Shown: positions 19,432 through 28,241 of the stretch, one piece after another | Layout: each line of letters starts with the position of its first letter | How positions within the stretch are numbered: the stretch's first letter is position 1 | Assembly (NCBI RefSeq): GCF_014282005.1 | Contig: NZ_JACFTD010000001.1 | Location: 1-64,000, forward strand | DNA length: 64,000 nucleotides | Reading direction: 5' to 3' | From: Sporosarcina sp. BP05 | Lineage (GTDB): Bacteria > Bacillota > Bacilli > Bacillales_A > Planococcaceae | Program-made: the position numbers and the translations under genes | The notes under the pieces: generated by a model | Seen by the model: only the letters and a program-made list of their open reading frames with translations | What the model was told of the DNA's origin: nothing | The model's database searches: none

Positions 19432-20199
19432 TCATCCAATTAATTGCCACCACTTTCTTAGAATCGGTGTTTCTGGTTCTAATAGTTCAAAGTATTCATC
19501 TCGTAAAATACGTTCGTTGTTTTCTAGCAGTATATCTGCAATGTCCTGTAGCTTCTTCTTTTCCAAATAATTGAGTCCTTTTTCGAAAAGGGCTGGTCTT
19601 GTCATTACATTATGCACGTCTGACCCATATGTATGAATCAAGTTCGCTTCAATCAGTTGAAGTGACAGCTTTTGAATATTCTTCCCAAAGTGGCCGGCTA
19701 CACTGCCGGCTGTGATTTGTGCAAGTGCACCGTGCCTGACGAGCCGCTCTAGTCGTTCGGGCTTTTCTGCGATGGCTCGGTTGCGTTCGGGGTGAGCGAT
19801 TATAGGAATAATTCCTTCTTCCAGTAATGACTGTATAATATTGATAGTATAGGCAGGAACAGATTGCGTTGGAAGTTCCAGTAGGAGATAGCGTGAGTTA
19901 GCAAGAGTTAATGCATCACCCATTAGCAGTTTTTCGACAAGATTCTCACACAGACGGACTTCTTGTCCTGTATGAAGGGTGATAGGATTTTTCGCCGCCT
20001 GGACAACATCTTTCAGCAATTCGATTTGACCTTCAATTTCATTACGTGGCACATGGAAGTGTGGGCTAAATGCATGCGGTGTTGCAATCATGTCGGTAAT
20101 TCCTTCTTGTGCCGCTTGTTCTAGTATTCGTAACGTGTCTTCAATCGTTTTCGGACCGTCGTCGACCCCAAAAAGAATGTGGCAATGCATATCAATCAT
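19432..20199 (-). CDS. Tyrosine-protein phosphatase, CpsB/YwqE family
   Basis: 255 residues starting MIDMHCHILFGVDDGPKT, with GAGGAG before this ATG. It is a PHP-fold metal-dependent phosphatase: the histidines in HCH, the ATPHAFSPHFH motif near residue 43, and later IAHPERN and YGSDVHNV motifs bind the metal cluster. It dephosphorylates the tyrosine tail of the neighbouring BY-kinase and so controls polymer length and output. The gene starts 55 bp after the kinase stop, as in Bacillus ywqD-ywqE and streptococcal cps loci. Confidence 0.9.
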   Translation of the reverse strand: MIDMHCHILFGVDDGPKTIEDTLRILEQAAQEGITDMIATPHAFSPHFHVPRNEIEGQIELLKDVVQAAKNPITLHTGQEVRLCENLVEKLLMGDALTLANSRYLLLELPTQSVPAYTINIIQSLLEEGIIPIIAHPERNRAIAEKPERLERLVRHGALAQITAGSVAGHFGKNIQKLSLQLIEANLIHTYGSDVHNVMTRPALFEKGLNYLEKKKLQDIADILLENNERILRDEYFELLEPETPILRKWWQLIG

Positions 20200-20253
20200 A
20201 AAATTCTCCTCTTTCATCCGTAAAGAAAGAGAGTGAAAAGACAGAACTGTCCT

Positions 20254-20958
20254 TTACTCTCCTGTTCCATAATATTGGTAATAGTAATGATCTTTTTCAA
20301 GAACGAAATTGTTCAGTAAAGTCCCAAGAATATTGGCTTTAGATGACACCAATGCCTCTTTCGCTTTGACAACGCTAGCTTTCTCTGTCGATCCTGAGCT
20401 AAGCACAAGGATTGTGCCATCGCATTTATTCGACAAAATCTGCGCATCCGTCACAGATAGAATGGGTGGTGCATCAAAGATAACGATGTCATAGCCTGCA
20501 ATTAGTTCTTCAATCAAGGCATCCATCGTTTTCGAGGCGAGTAATTCTGCTGGATTCGGCGGAATCGGTCCGCATGTAACAAGATGAAGACCCTCAATTT
20601 CTGTTTTGATGACGACGTCCTGTAATTCCAACTTTCTCGTTAATAAGTTGGAGAGTCCTGTCGAGTTTGTCGTGTGGAATGTGTAATGCATCGTCGGTTT
20701 CCGCATATCCGCATCGATGAGTAACACTTTCTTCCCTTCCTGCGCAAAGACAACGGCGACGTTTGACGCACTCGTCGATTTACCTTCTCCCGGAGTAGAT
20801 GATGTGAACAGCAATGTTTTGATATCCTTATCAGGCATGGAGAAGTTGATGTTAGTCCGGATTGTGCGGAATTGCTCCGAAACGATTGATTTCGGATTCA
20901 CATGGGTCACCAGTTTACGCGCAACCGCTTGTACAATCTTCTTTTTCTTTTTGAACAT
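20254..20958 (-). CDS. BY-type tyrosine kinase (CapB/YwqD-like)
   Basis: 234 residues from the ATG at 20958, which has GAAGGGG nine bases upstream; a GTG three codons earlier that overlaps the previous stop is also possible. Walker A is SSTPGEGKSTSASN, Walker A' is VLLIDADMRKP, and Walker B is YDIVIFDAPP. The tail DHYYYQYYGTGE carries the autophosphorylated tyrosine cluster. The lysine-rich N-terminus (FKKKKKIVQ) fits membrane proximity. It needs the Wzz-like activator encoded just upstream. Confidence 0.92.
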   Translation of the reverse strand: MFKKKKKIVQAVARKLVTHVNPKSIVSEQFRTIRTNINFSMPDKDIKTLLFTSSTPGEGKSTSASNVAVVFAQEGKKVLLIDADMRKPTMHYTFHTTNSTGLSNLLTRKLELQDVVIKTEIEGLHLVTCGPIPPNPAELLASKTMDALIEELIAGYDIVIFDAPPILSVTDAQILSNKCDGTILVLSSGSTEKASVVKAKEALVSSKANILGTLLNNFVLEKDHYYYQYYGTGE

Positions 20959-20963
20959 GTTGG

Positions 20964-21692
20964 TCACCCCTTCTTCCTTCTGCTTTTTACGGAGTCTTTT
21001 GCACCCTGTACATCTATTTCTGAAATCTTGCCAATTAAGCCGAGTATCGGCAAGCCGAGCAATTCTTCAGCGTCTTGCTCCGTTTTCACTGTTGTATCTA
21101 AATACTCAAGTAGGAATGCAATCCCGACTCCGAGCATCAAACCGATTACCGCAGCAATCGCCATGTTCAACATTGGATCCGGCTTAATGGGTGACGGGTA
21201 CTTCGAAAGCACTGCCGGCGATAAGATATTGACGTTATCGACATTCATCAGCTTTTGGATTTCTTGTTGGAACACCTCAGCCGTTGTATTGGCAATATCC
21301 ACTGCAACGTGAGGCTCGGGATCTTGTACACTGATGTTTAAAACTTGGGAGTTTTGCGCACTATTCACTGTGATTTTTGAGCTGAGTCCAGCAGGGGTCG
21401 TATTCAGATCCAGACTATCGATTACTTTCGAAAGGATTGCTGGACTTTTAATGATGACGTAATATGTATTGATGAGTTGAAGATTCGTTTGAATGTCCTG
21501 CGCGTTGAATTGTTGTTGTTCACTTTTCTCTTGATTGACAAGGATTTGTGTTGATACTTGATAAATCGGTGTTAAATAGAGGTAGCTGACGACTCCGGCA
21601 ATCGTTACCGCAAGAATGACCGCACTGATGATCAATATAAGCCGTTTCTTTAAAGTCTTTACTAAATCTTGTAAACTAATCGTTTCTTCCAT
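20964..21692 (-). CDS. Wzz/YveK-type chain-length regulator and kinase activator
   Basis: 242 residues. Two membrane spans flank an extracellular domain: one at residues 15-37 (RLILIISAVILAVTIAGVV) and one near 175-195 (MLNMAIAAVIGLMLGVGIAF), the latter followed by a cytosolic tail. The N-terminus EETISLQDLVKTLKKR is the usual Wzz entry, and the proline-rich SPIKPDP lies before the second span. It is the first gene of the locus and has a plausible sigma-A promoter about 50 bp upstream. Its tail activates the kinase in the Gram-positive split system. Confidence 0.9.
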   Translation of the reverse strand: MEETISLQDLVKTLKKRLILIISAVILAVTIAGVVSYLYLTPIYQVSTQILVNQEKSEQQQFNAQDIQTNLQLINTYYVIIKSPAILSKVIDSLDLNTTPAGLSSKITVNSAQNSQVLNISVQDPEPHVAVDIANTTAEVFQQEIQKLMNVDNVNILSPAVLSKYPSPIKPDPMLNMAIAAVIGLMLGVGIAFLLEYLDTTVKTEQDAEELLGLPILGLIGKISEIDVQGAKDSVKSRRKKG

Positions 21693-21742
21693 AGATGCCA
21701 GTTTCCCCTTTACAATTACATTGTTGAACTTCGATTTAGTAT

Positions 21743-21770
21743 ATCATAACGAGAATTCCTTTTGTAACAA
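21743..21770 (-). promoter_or_regulatory. Likely sigma-A promoter of the polysaccharide operon
   Basis: On the minus strand TTGTTA (21770-21765) and TATGAT (21748-21743) are 16 bp apart, about 50 bp before the Wzz-like start. It lies in the divergent gap with the SGNH-like gene, so the two promoters may overlap. Confidence 0.45.
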
Positions 21771-21829
21771 TTATTCACAGATTTATTGTATATTGTACCT
21801 ATTCTAAAACGCAGTAAAGAGGTGCAGGT

Positions 21830-22654
21830 ATGAAGACACAATCTATATCCCTAATTATACTATCGATCGTCTGTGTAAGTCTGCTTTGGTTCAGCGCCTC
21901 GACTTAGCAAGAGAATGTCCAGAATGCAGGGGGTCAACCTGCTCAGAATATTGAAATCCACCAGGGACCTTTTGTTGATAATGAGACGCCAGTTAAAAAG
22001 TCATCTCCCGTTCAGTACATGAGCACAACTGACCTCTTGAAGATAGGCGCTTCGTTAGATAACAAAACGCTTGAGGTGATTATTTCCCGCGCGGAAGCCG
22101 GGGAGCATGTCCAGATGCTCATTATCGGTTCCGAGGCGATGGCAGGTGCAGCGGAGCGATTTGCGACCGTGATAGGTGACAGGTATGCCGGTTTGATGGG
22201 CGTAGATGTGGCAACGTTCGATATGACGTCTACTCGTTTTGTCGCGGAGAAGCTGGAAGCCGGGGAAATTGACTGGGAAGTGGGCTACGACATCGTCTTG
22301 TACGAGCCATTCACGTTGCACAACAATGGTGAAGTGGTTATTGAAAACGAGCGCCAGCATTTGCTTGCCGTGAAGGCGCTAGCGGAGAGTTATGTAGAGG
22401 ATGTATCGTTCCTTGTTACTCCGCCCCAACCAATTTACCGCGCAAGTTATTATTTGACACAAATCCAAGCACTTGAAACGTTCACATCAGCGCGCGGTAT
22501 TCCCTACATCAATCACTGGCCTAATTGGCCCGACACGGGTTCTGATGAGTTACTGACGTATATTGATGGAGCACGGATGCCTACTGAGAGTGGCATCATA
22601 GCGTGGTCGGACGCCCTTATTGCGTATTTTGTGGATGATAAATCTGCGAAATAA
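21830..22654 (+). pseudogene. Exported SGNH/GDSL hydrolase-like protein with in-frame amber codon
   Basis: The ATG at 21830 follows GAGGTG and opens a signal-anchor stretch (SISLIILSIVCVSLLWFSAS). A TAG at 21905 interrupts the frame, and the same frame then stays open for about 250 codons to 22654. The later part has the feel of SGNH-like proteins of polysaccharide loci (IIGSEAMAGAAERFATVIGD, then YINHWPNWPD near the end). The only later ATG (22019) has no RBS and would lose the export signal. I infer a nonsense mutation, or read-through, in what was a membrane-anchored, outside-facing hydrolase that may act on the polymer. The family name is moderate in confidence. Confidence 0.6.
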
Positions 22655-22799
22655 CGTAAACACCCGTTCAGACCCGGCAGTTAAGAGGGATGAAGTGTAA
22701 TCCCAGCTCGGCGCTGGAGTCTTGACTTGAACGACTGTTTTATGGAAGATTCTATCTCTTATGAATGTTTTTTGGCATCTCATATGGTACAATTCCCAT

Positions 22800-23285
22800 A
22801 TGAAAAAACTAATCGTTCTGATCATTCTACTTAGCATTCTATTCATTTCATCCGGGCAAACCTATGAACAGCAGTCGCTCATCCCAACACTTGAGAAATG
22901 GCTTCCGGGTGAGCCACTAGAATCATCACTTGCAAAGGTGCATGTACCGTATTGGGGTAAAACGATTTCTGTTGAGGAACGAGGTTATTATCACTTCGTT
23001 GAATTCCTTCTACGAAAAAGCGCACATTTTGTCATTTTCGGCGTCCTTGCCGTCGCAATCTATTCGATACTGCCTAAACATACATTTCGACTATTGACGG
23101 CCACTTGGATCACAGTTCTACTGGCTATCGCGGATGAGTATCACCAGTCATTGACGGGTGGACGGACTCCAGCGTTGCAAGACGTCATTCTTGATGCGGC
23201 TGGAGCGGTGACGTTTCTTGTCATTTTACGTTTGCTTCTACTGGTAAAACCGAAAATGGCCAAGAAAAAAGCAAGAGTTCGCTGA
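22800..23285 (+). CDS. VanZ-like membrane protein
   Basis: 161 residues from MKKLIVLIILLSILF. There is a first hydrophobic helix, then a loop, then FLLRKSAHFVIFGVLAVAIYS, LLTATWITVLLAIADEYHQSL and VILDAAGAVTFLVILRLLLL. The RKSAHF and DEYHQ-GR pattern is the VanZ family core. No RBS is visible, and a TACAAT lies only seven bases before the ATG, so the message may be leaderless. VanZ proteins give low-level teicoplanin resistance in one case, but most have unknown functions. It stands alone between the SGNH remnant and a shared terminator. Confidence 0.75.
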   Translation: MKKLIVLIILLSILFISSGQTYEQQSLIPTLEKWLPGEPLESSLAKVHVPYWGKTISVEERGYYHFVEFLLRKSAHFVIFGVLAVAIYSILPKHTFRLLTATWITVLLAIADEYHQSLTGGRTPALQDVILDAAGAVTFLVILRLLLLVKPKMAKKKARVR

Positions 23286-23305
23286 AACGCGACTCTTGCT
23301 TTTCT
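23264..23305 (+). terminator. Bidirectional terminator
   Basis: AGCAAGAGTTCGC pairs with GCGACTCTTGCT (one bulge). A-rich sequence precedes it and TTTTCT follows, serving the converging VanZ-like and 23.3-kb genes. Confidence 0.75.
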
Positions 23306-23308
23306 AAT

Positions 23309-24013
23309 TTACAGACCCATTACCTTGTTCAGAAGACTGTCTTTACGTGCTTTTTTCTTCGCATTATAATCATCAACTAAGTTTTGCGAATAGGATTTAT
23401 CGTAGCCGTTTGCTACTAGATCCTTCTCCACTGCGTTGATGACGCCTACAAATACTACATCAGTAAGTGCTTCAAGCTCGTTTGCAGTACCTACGTATTT
23501 AGTGTAAAAATAACTGTAGCTGATGCTTTCCCCATTCGTTTTCTTATCGTCGTACTCTTTCTTCGCATGACTGACCAATGAATTCAGCTTGTTGTCAGCC
23601 TGTGACTGGAGATTTTCAAGCACCGGGACATACTTCTTTTTAATTGAACCGACTGTCGGTTTCCGACTTGGTTCGATGGTGTTGGTGTTGCTATCGCTCG
23701 TCGTTGGGCTAGGGACTTTATTGCCTGAAGTCATTCCTTCCCTTTTGCTGCCGTCTGTAGCGGTTCCTTCAGTTGAAGTTCCCTCAGTTACCGGAGCTGA
23801 AGCATTGTCGTCTAAATCGACAACATCTCCATTGGCATCCACTGTAATCGTCGTTCCGTCTGGCATTTCAATCGTATACGGGTCTTCAATGATTTGTGCC
23901 ACTTCTTCATCCGCTACATCATACTCTTTGAATTTAAAGAAATAGAGTAGAGTACCTGCAGTGGCTAAGAGTATAATTAGTAGTATTAGTAAGAAAATCT
24001 TAAGTTTCTTCAT
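23309..24013 (-). CDS. Membrane-anchored extracellular protein of unknown function
   Basis: 234 residues from an ATG with GGAGAAG upstream. One N-terminal membrane helix (FLLILLIILLATAGTLLYFF) is followed by an acidic stretch, a Ser/Thr-rich low-complexity linker (residues about 70-115) and a lysine-rich, helical C-terminal domain that starts at KKYVPVLENLQSQADNK. No lipobox cysteine is present, so it is a signal-anchor protein and not a lipoprotein. I do not recognise the family; the helical C-terminus might be a coiled coil. It is near the polysaccharide locus but is not part of that operon. Confidence 0.65.
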   Translation of the reverse strand: MKKLKIFLLILLIILLATAGTLLYFFKFKEYDVADEEVAQIIEDPYTIEMPDGTTITVDANGDVVDLDDNASAPVTEGTSTEGTATDGSKREGMTSGNKVPSPTTSDSNTNTIEPSRKPTVGSIKKKYVPVLENLQSQADNKLNSLVSHAKKEYDDKKTNGESISYSYFYTKYVGTANELEALTDVVFVGVINAVEKDLVANGYDKSYSQNLVDDYNAKKKARKDSLLNKVMGL

Positions 24014-24123
24014 GAACTTCTCCTTTTCTATCGTCCCGTTCACCAGTTTAACAGAAAGATAGAACTTGGAGTACCTAAACAGACACTATTCGACACTTTG
24101 AATTAATTCATGGTTGTTCAGTT

Positions 24124-24153
24124 GACAGGGACCGGGTTGGCCCAGTCTCTGTC
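24124..24153. repeat. Hairpin downstream of iscB
   Basis: GACAGGGACCGGG-TTGG-CCCAGTCTCTGTC, a 13-bp stem with one mismatch and one G-U. It could be a terminator, or the subterminal hairpin at the right end of an IS200/IS605-like element that once carried iscB. Confidence 0.45.
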
Positions 24154-24196
24154 GTCTCTTTAATTCAACTAACTCCTTACTGAGGAACTGTTGCCC

Positions 24197-25474
24197 TTAC
24201 GCATTATGTAGTAGTTGATAGCGCCAATTCCCTTGATGACTTCGCCTTACAAGTCCCTTGAGCGGTTGTTGTTTATGTTTTTTTTCCGAAATAACGATGT
24301 ACTCGCCAGTAATCGACTTGACATAGCAGGCGTTTTTCCCTGTAAAGCCACTGATGTAGCCGATGTTCCCGCAAATTGTTCGAACTTCATCATTCAGAAA
24401 GAATCCTCTGGATGCTCTGGTGTTCTTCGCGTTACGTCTGCTTTTTGTGTTCGACAGCTTCCGTCCTTTACGTGCGGTCGCTTCATGCAGGCTTCGCTTT
24501 TTCTTGCGGAATTGTTTCGCCATGAAAGTAGTTTCAGTCATTTTCATAATGGCTGGTATCCCCGTTATCGCAATGGCTTCATTGACAAGCGACTTTTCTA
24601 ACCCTATCAATTTTCGATGAGGCGTCGTTTCGCTACCATATGAAAGTATTGCATCCGGATATTGCTCGTAAACGCGGCTTCGCAACGTGTTGGTAAAAGG
24701 CGGTTCTTTGTAGGACCTCAGCTTTTTCCCACTTTGCATCCACTGCCAAAAGATCTCGCCGGGACGATGATTGCCAGACGTATGGCAATCGGTGCAAACG
24801 GTAATCAGGTTATCCGCACGATCGCTGCCGCCTTCTGTCTTGTAGATAATATGATGTGTTTTTACTACTTTATTTTTCTTTTTACATACTTGGCAACTAT
24901 AGTTGTCTCTCGCGAATACGAAATAGCGGGTATTGTAATAGCCTTCACTATTACTCAATTGCGGACTAACGCCCCCCACGCTTGGATTAATTAACTTCTG
25001 TACTTCGAATTTTCCGATTTCAATATGTAGTGTCGGGCCCGGCAGCAAACTACTAAAACGATTGATCCAACGAAAAGTGTTCGCGTTTCGACTTTCCAAA
25101 CTCGGCGGCAACCAGCCTTTTGGCTTCTTTCGATTCAGGAAGCGGGCTTTTCGGTATCTTGTTTTTCGTTGTCTACGAATGCGTCGGTATATTTTACGTG
25201 TTTCAATCAGACTTTTTACATCAGTCCGTAATTCAACTTCACCTTTCATCAGTACATGGCCAACGGACGTAACCGCAATGCCGATATGTTTCTCTCCGAG
25301 TTTCACGCCTACTTTTACTGACTGTTTATAGCCGCTGGAACCATACAATAGCTGGATACTAAACGGCTGATAACCGACAATCTTCGCTTTTCCTTCATTC
25401 AGCAACATTCTTGCTTTCCGCGGCGGGCATGGCATGAGCGCCTCCCCGTGCTTATTAACTACGAATACGAGCAT
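24197..25474 (-). CDS. iscB: IscB-type RRXRR/HNH nuclease with altered RuvC residues
   Basis: 425 residues from MLVFVVNKHGEALMPCPPRK, with GGGAGG before this ATG. Order: the PLMP-type N-terminal domain (residues 1-45), RuvC-I (VKVGVKLGEKHIGIAV, 53-68), an Arg-rich bridge helix (RRIRRQRKTRYRKARFLNRK, about 97-116), RuvC-II (LHIEIGKFEVQK, 149-160), HNH (CQVC, then THHIIYKTEGG, DNLITVC, CHTSGNH, 195-236), RuvC-III (GLEKSLVNEAIAI, 291-303) and a basic C-terminal domain. IscB proteins are RNA-guided nucleases ancestral to Cas9. The HNH residues H207/H208, N222 and H231 look intact. RuvC-I normally has Asp where Lys58 stands, and RuvC-III is normally HxxDA where this has LVNEA, so the RuvC half may be dead. 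The omega RNA lies directly upstream. Confidence 0.88.
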   Translation of the reverse strand: MLVFVVNKHGEALMPCPPRKARMLLNEGKAKIVGYQPFSIQLLYGSSGYKQSVKVGVKLGEKHIGIAVTSVGHVLMKGEVELRTDVKSLIETRKIYRRIRRQRKTRYRKARFLNRKKPKGWLPPSLESRNANTFRWINRFSSLLPGPTLHIEIGKFEVQKLINPSVGGVSPQLSNSEGYYNTRYFVFARDNYSCQVCKKKNKVVKTHHIIYKTEGGSDRADNLITVCTDCHTSGNHRPGEIFWQWMQSGKKLRSYKEPPFTNTLRSRVYEQYPDAILSYGSETTPHRKLIGLEKSLVNEAIAITGIPAIMKMTETTFMAKQFRKKKRSLHEATARKGRKLSNTKSRRNAKNTRASRGFFLNDEVRTICGNIGYISGFTGKNACYVKSITGEYIVISEKKHKQQPLKGLVRRSHQGNWRYQLLHNA

Positions 25475-25499
25475 AGCGTATTCCCTCCCCTTTTTGGAG

Positions 25500-25735
25500 T
25501 TTGTCACCCTTCGCCAATGTTGGTAAGGCTTCCGACATTACATGTCGCCAATTTCGGTTGACCGCTCCGACCCAACAGAGCTTTTACAGAGCCGACACAG
25601 TGCAAGGGACTAGAGCATTATCCCAGGGTGTGATCACCGAACCAACGTAGTCATACAAGACTGAGGCTAGACAACTTAGGCTCTCTCAAGCCCCCACTCC
25701 AACCTAGGTTGACGTTTAAGTGGTGGGTAGTTGAC
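25500..25735 (-). ncRNA. Omega RNA (HEARO motif) of iscB
   Basis: Directly 5' of iscB on the same strand. Recognised parts in order are the 5' hairpin starting CCCACCACTTAAACG with return AGTGGGGGC, then GGCTCTGTAAAAGC, TGTTGGGTCGGAGCGGTCAA, the hairpin CGACATGTAATGTCG and finally GGTGACAAACTCC next to the iscB RBS. This matches my memory of the HEARO RNA that forms the IscB guide scaffold. In IscB systems the guide is the 5' end of the RNA, so the bases just right of 25735 (about 25736-25752) would be the guide. The exact ends are estimates. Confidence 0.78.
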
Positions 25736-25849
25736 TATGATTAATACGCGTTTTTCTATTTCAAGCTTTTTTCTAAATGTATACAGGTTCCATTATATCA
25801 TAAATGGAGGATAACACCTCAATTGGAAAATATTTAATTGGGACTTTTG

Positions 25850-25925
25850 GGTTGGTTGGAGGATTTGGGGAGTTGGTTGGATGCTCCACAGGGCTCGTTA
25901 GAGACTATGATTGTTGGTTGCACAC
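25850..25925 (+). repeat. Degenerate 21-bp repeat array 1
   Basis: Four weak units of the GTTGGACAC family at 25855, 25876, 25897 and 25917 keep the 21-bp spacing. It has the same orientation as the other four arrays and lies 3' of the S-layer gene beyond its terminator. The remaining sequence 25926-26076 shows no feature. Confidence 0.6.
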
Positions 25926-26076
25926 ACCTATGATTTGGCAGACAATAACGACTAGTGGAATTAGCACCCCTTACAGTTATTAAAAGGTTTGGGTATAGCT
26001 ACAAACGAAAAACCTCAAGTTTAAAAATAACAAAGGTATTTCTCAAATTCATTTAGCTATTTATGGTTAAAAAACG

Positions 26077-26118
26077 AAAAGAAAGCCGGCCATTTATCAA
26101 TATGGCCGGCTTTCTTTT
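26077..26118 (-). terminator. Terminator of the S-layer gene
   Basis: A 17-bp perfect stem (AAAAGAAAGCCGGCCAT with ATGGCCGGCTTTCTTTT) and an 8-base loop; it could work in both directions. Confidence 0.9.
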
Positions 26119-26189
26119 ATACTTTATGCAATTACCATATTTCAGAATCGTAACAGACCCTAGTTTTGCAAACTATGCATTCCCGGAAA

Positions 26190-28241
26190 TTACTGTCCGA
26201 CAAAATTAAACGTATATGTCGTATTGAATGCTTTATTATCAATCGTTCCTGTAACTTGGAATTTAATTGATTTACCTTTTAAAACACTTAATTGTGTTGT
26301 TTCTGGTAAGTTAACCTTAGCTAATGCTTTTGCAATTACTTCACCAAGATCTTGATTATTATCCACATTGCTATTAGAAATAATAATTTCTTCATTTCCA
26401 GCTGTGAAGCTTACTACAGCAGATTTGACAACTGTATTAGATTTAATCGTATCGAATACTGGTTGTGCAGCAACTCTAAAATGACCTAGTGTACTGCTTT
26501 CTTTTTTAATTATTACCGTGAACGCATTTCCTGACAACGAGATTGCCACATCACCACTTGCGTTGCCCGCACCAAGCTGATCAAGAAGTAACTGATTCAA
26601 CAATTGTTCTCCAGTAACTACTCCACCGCCGCCAGTTCCGCCACCGCCACCAGCTGCTGGAGGTGTTACTTCAGGGTTTGTTACCCCACTGACATTCTCA
26701 ATGTTTCCTTTTGATTCTTCAAAGTCTGCAACGATGTCTTTTGCAGTTGTTCCTGCTGGAAGGACAAGATCTCCGACTTTAGTAGTACCAAGAGAGATAT
26801 GCGTATCTTTTGATTTGATGCTAAGTTTTTCGATTTTCCCTTTAGTTTCGAACTTAACATCTTTATTGGATTCGATTGTTACTTCTTGAATGTTTCCAGT
26901 ACCTGCAAGAGTTAAATTCCCAGCAGAGTTAACCGTTAGGTTACCCACGTTTGCATCAAGCGTTACTTTTGTAGCTCCCGCTTTAATAGTTACTTTGGGA
27001 ATCGTGATACCTTCAGCAGCTTTAAGGATAACATTAGATGATAGGATAAGTTCTTTAACTTTTGAACTACCTTTATATTCGATGATTGCGCCGTCTTTAG
27101 TAACCTCAACGTTAGCAAATGTGGCATCGATGAAAATGATAGTTGGTGTTGGTGCTGTTGCCGCTGCAGAATAACTAACGCCACTTTGAGCTGTCGCTGT
27201 AGATGCAGCTTTGTTTGAAACTTTAGCTGTTCCTTCAACAATAACTTTTTCAGCAGTGAAGCTATTTTTCACATCTTTACCAATTTCGAATGCACCTTTA
27301 ATTGTAAGGTTTTTCAAGTGAATATAGTCTCCATTAATCGTAAGATTTCCTGGGAATACTAAACCTTGTCCATCAATCACAAGATTTTTTTCAGCAGTAC
27401 CACTTGCTTTAATTTCAATTGAACTAACGCCTACAATTACGCCATCTTTAGCTGTGTATTTTACGATTGCACCTTTAAGGAAATCAAGGTTAGCAGCACT
27501 GAATATAGCTTTCAAGCTAGCATCTAACGTAAATGTGCCATCAGATAGTACTACTTTATCGCCAGTAATGCTAATTACTTCTGAACCTTTCTTTTCAGTT
27601 GCTAATTCACTCTTAAAGATGAAAGATGCAACTTGTCCGCGTGTAACAATTGCGTCAGGTGAGAAAGTAGTTGCAGTTGTTCCAGACGTGATTTTATTGG
27701 AGAACACCGTTTGAATATAACTCGCATACCATATTTTTTCGTTAACATCTTTAAATGGAAGATTTGAGAGTTTCTCTTCTTCTAATTTATACCCTAATAC
27801 AATCATTTTAGCGACTTGAGCACGTGTTAGGTTACCTGTTGGTTTAAATGTTTTGTCTTCATATCCACTAATAACACCTGCATTTACGAGTGCTGCGATA
27901 TGTCCGTAAAAAGGATTATCCTTTTTCACATCTTTAAACCCTGGATCTACTACATTTTTCGTGTCTAAATCTAAAGCCAAAGCCATGATTTTAGCCGCTT
28001 GCGCCCTGGTAATTTCTTGACTTGGCTTGTATGTACCGTCTGTATAGCCATTGATAACGCCTCTAGAAGTTAAACTTTTGATAGCTTCATAGAATTGATG
28101 TGTATTTTTAACGTCTTTGAAAGTAATGTCTTTCGCCACATCTGCCTGCGCAAAAGTAGGTACTGCTGCAACGAATGCCCCCGTTGCTACTGTTGTTGCT
28201 AGTGTTGCCCTGAATAGTTTTTGATAAGTGCTGTTCTTCAT
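26190..28241 (-). CDS. SLH-domain S-layer protein
   Basis: 683 residues with a signal peptide ending near AQADVAKD (residue 31-38). Three SLH domains follow (about 37-90, 98-152, 160-213), each with an FKDV start and a TRAQ/TRGQ end; these bind pyruvylated secondary cell-wall polymer. Residues about 215-520 are a run of short beta-type repeats (for example LVIDGQGLVFPGNLTINGDY) that suggest a right-handed beta-helix. A glycine-rich linker (PPAAGGGGGTGGGG) leads to a C-terminal domain of about 135 residues. RBS GGAGG precedes the ATG. Its ligand in the wall may be made with a CsaB-like pyruvyl transferase, but the one at 3.7 kb need not be that enzyme. The 28242-28552 stretch upstream is AT-rich and likely holds the promoter. 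Confidence 0.88.
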   Translation of the reverse strand: MKNSTYQKLFRATLATTVATGAFVAAVPTFAQADVAKDITFKDVKNTHQFYEAIKSLTSRGVINGYTDGTYKPSQEITRAQAAKIMALALDLDTKNVVDPGFKDVKKDNPFYGHIAALVNAGVISGYEDKTFKPTGNLTRAQVAKMIVLGYKLEEEKLSNLPFKDVNEKIWYASYIQTVFSNKITSGTTATTFSPDAIVTRGQVASFIFKSELATEKKGSEVISITGDKVVLSDGTFTLDASLKAIFSAANLDFLKGAIVKYTAKDGVIVGVSSIEIKASGTAEKNLVIDGQGLVFPGNLTINGDYIHLKNLTIKGAFEIGKDVKNSFTAEKVIVEGTAKVSNKAASTATAQSGVSYSAAATAPTPTIIFIDATFANVEVTKDGAIIEYKGSSKVKELILSSNVILKAAEGITIPKVTIKAGATKVTLDANVGNLTVNSAGNLTLAGTGNIQEVTIESNKDVKFETKGKIEKLSIKSKDTHISLGTTKVGDLVLPAGTTAKDIVADFEESKGNIENVSGVTNPEVTPPAAGGGGGTGGGGVVTGEQLLNQLLLDQLGAGNASGDVAISLSGNAFTVIIKKESSTLGHFRVAAQPVFDTIKSNTVVKSAVVSFTAGNEEIIISNSNVDNNQDLGEVIAKALAKVNLPETTQLSVLKGKSIKFQVTGTIDNKAFNTTYTFNFVGQ

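Noticed and set aside
24197-25474. Group II intron maturase or an ordinary HNH homing endonuclease
   Set aside because: The PLMP-like start, Arg-rich bridge helix, RuvC-like segments and the adjacent HEARO-type RNA fit IscB.
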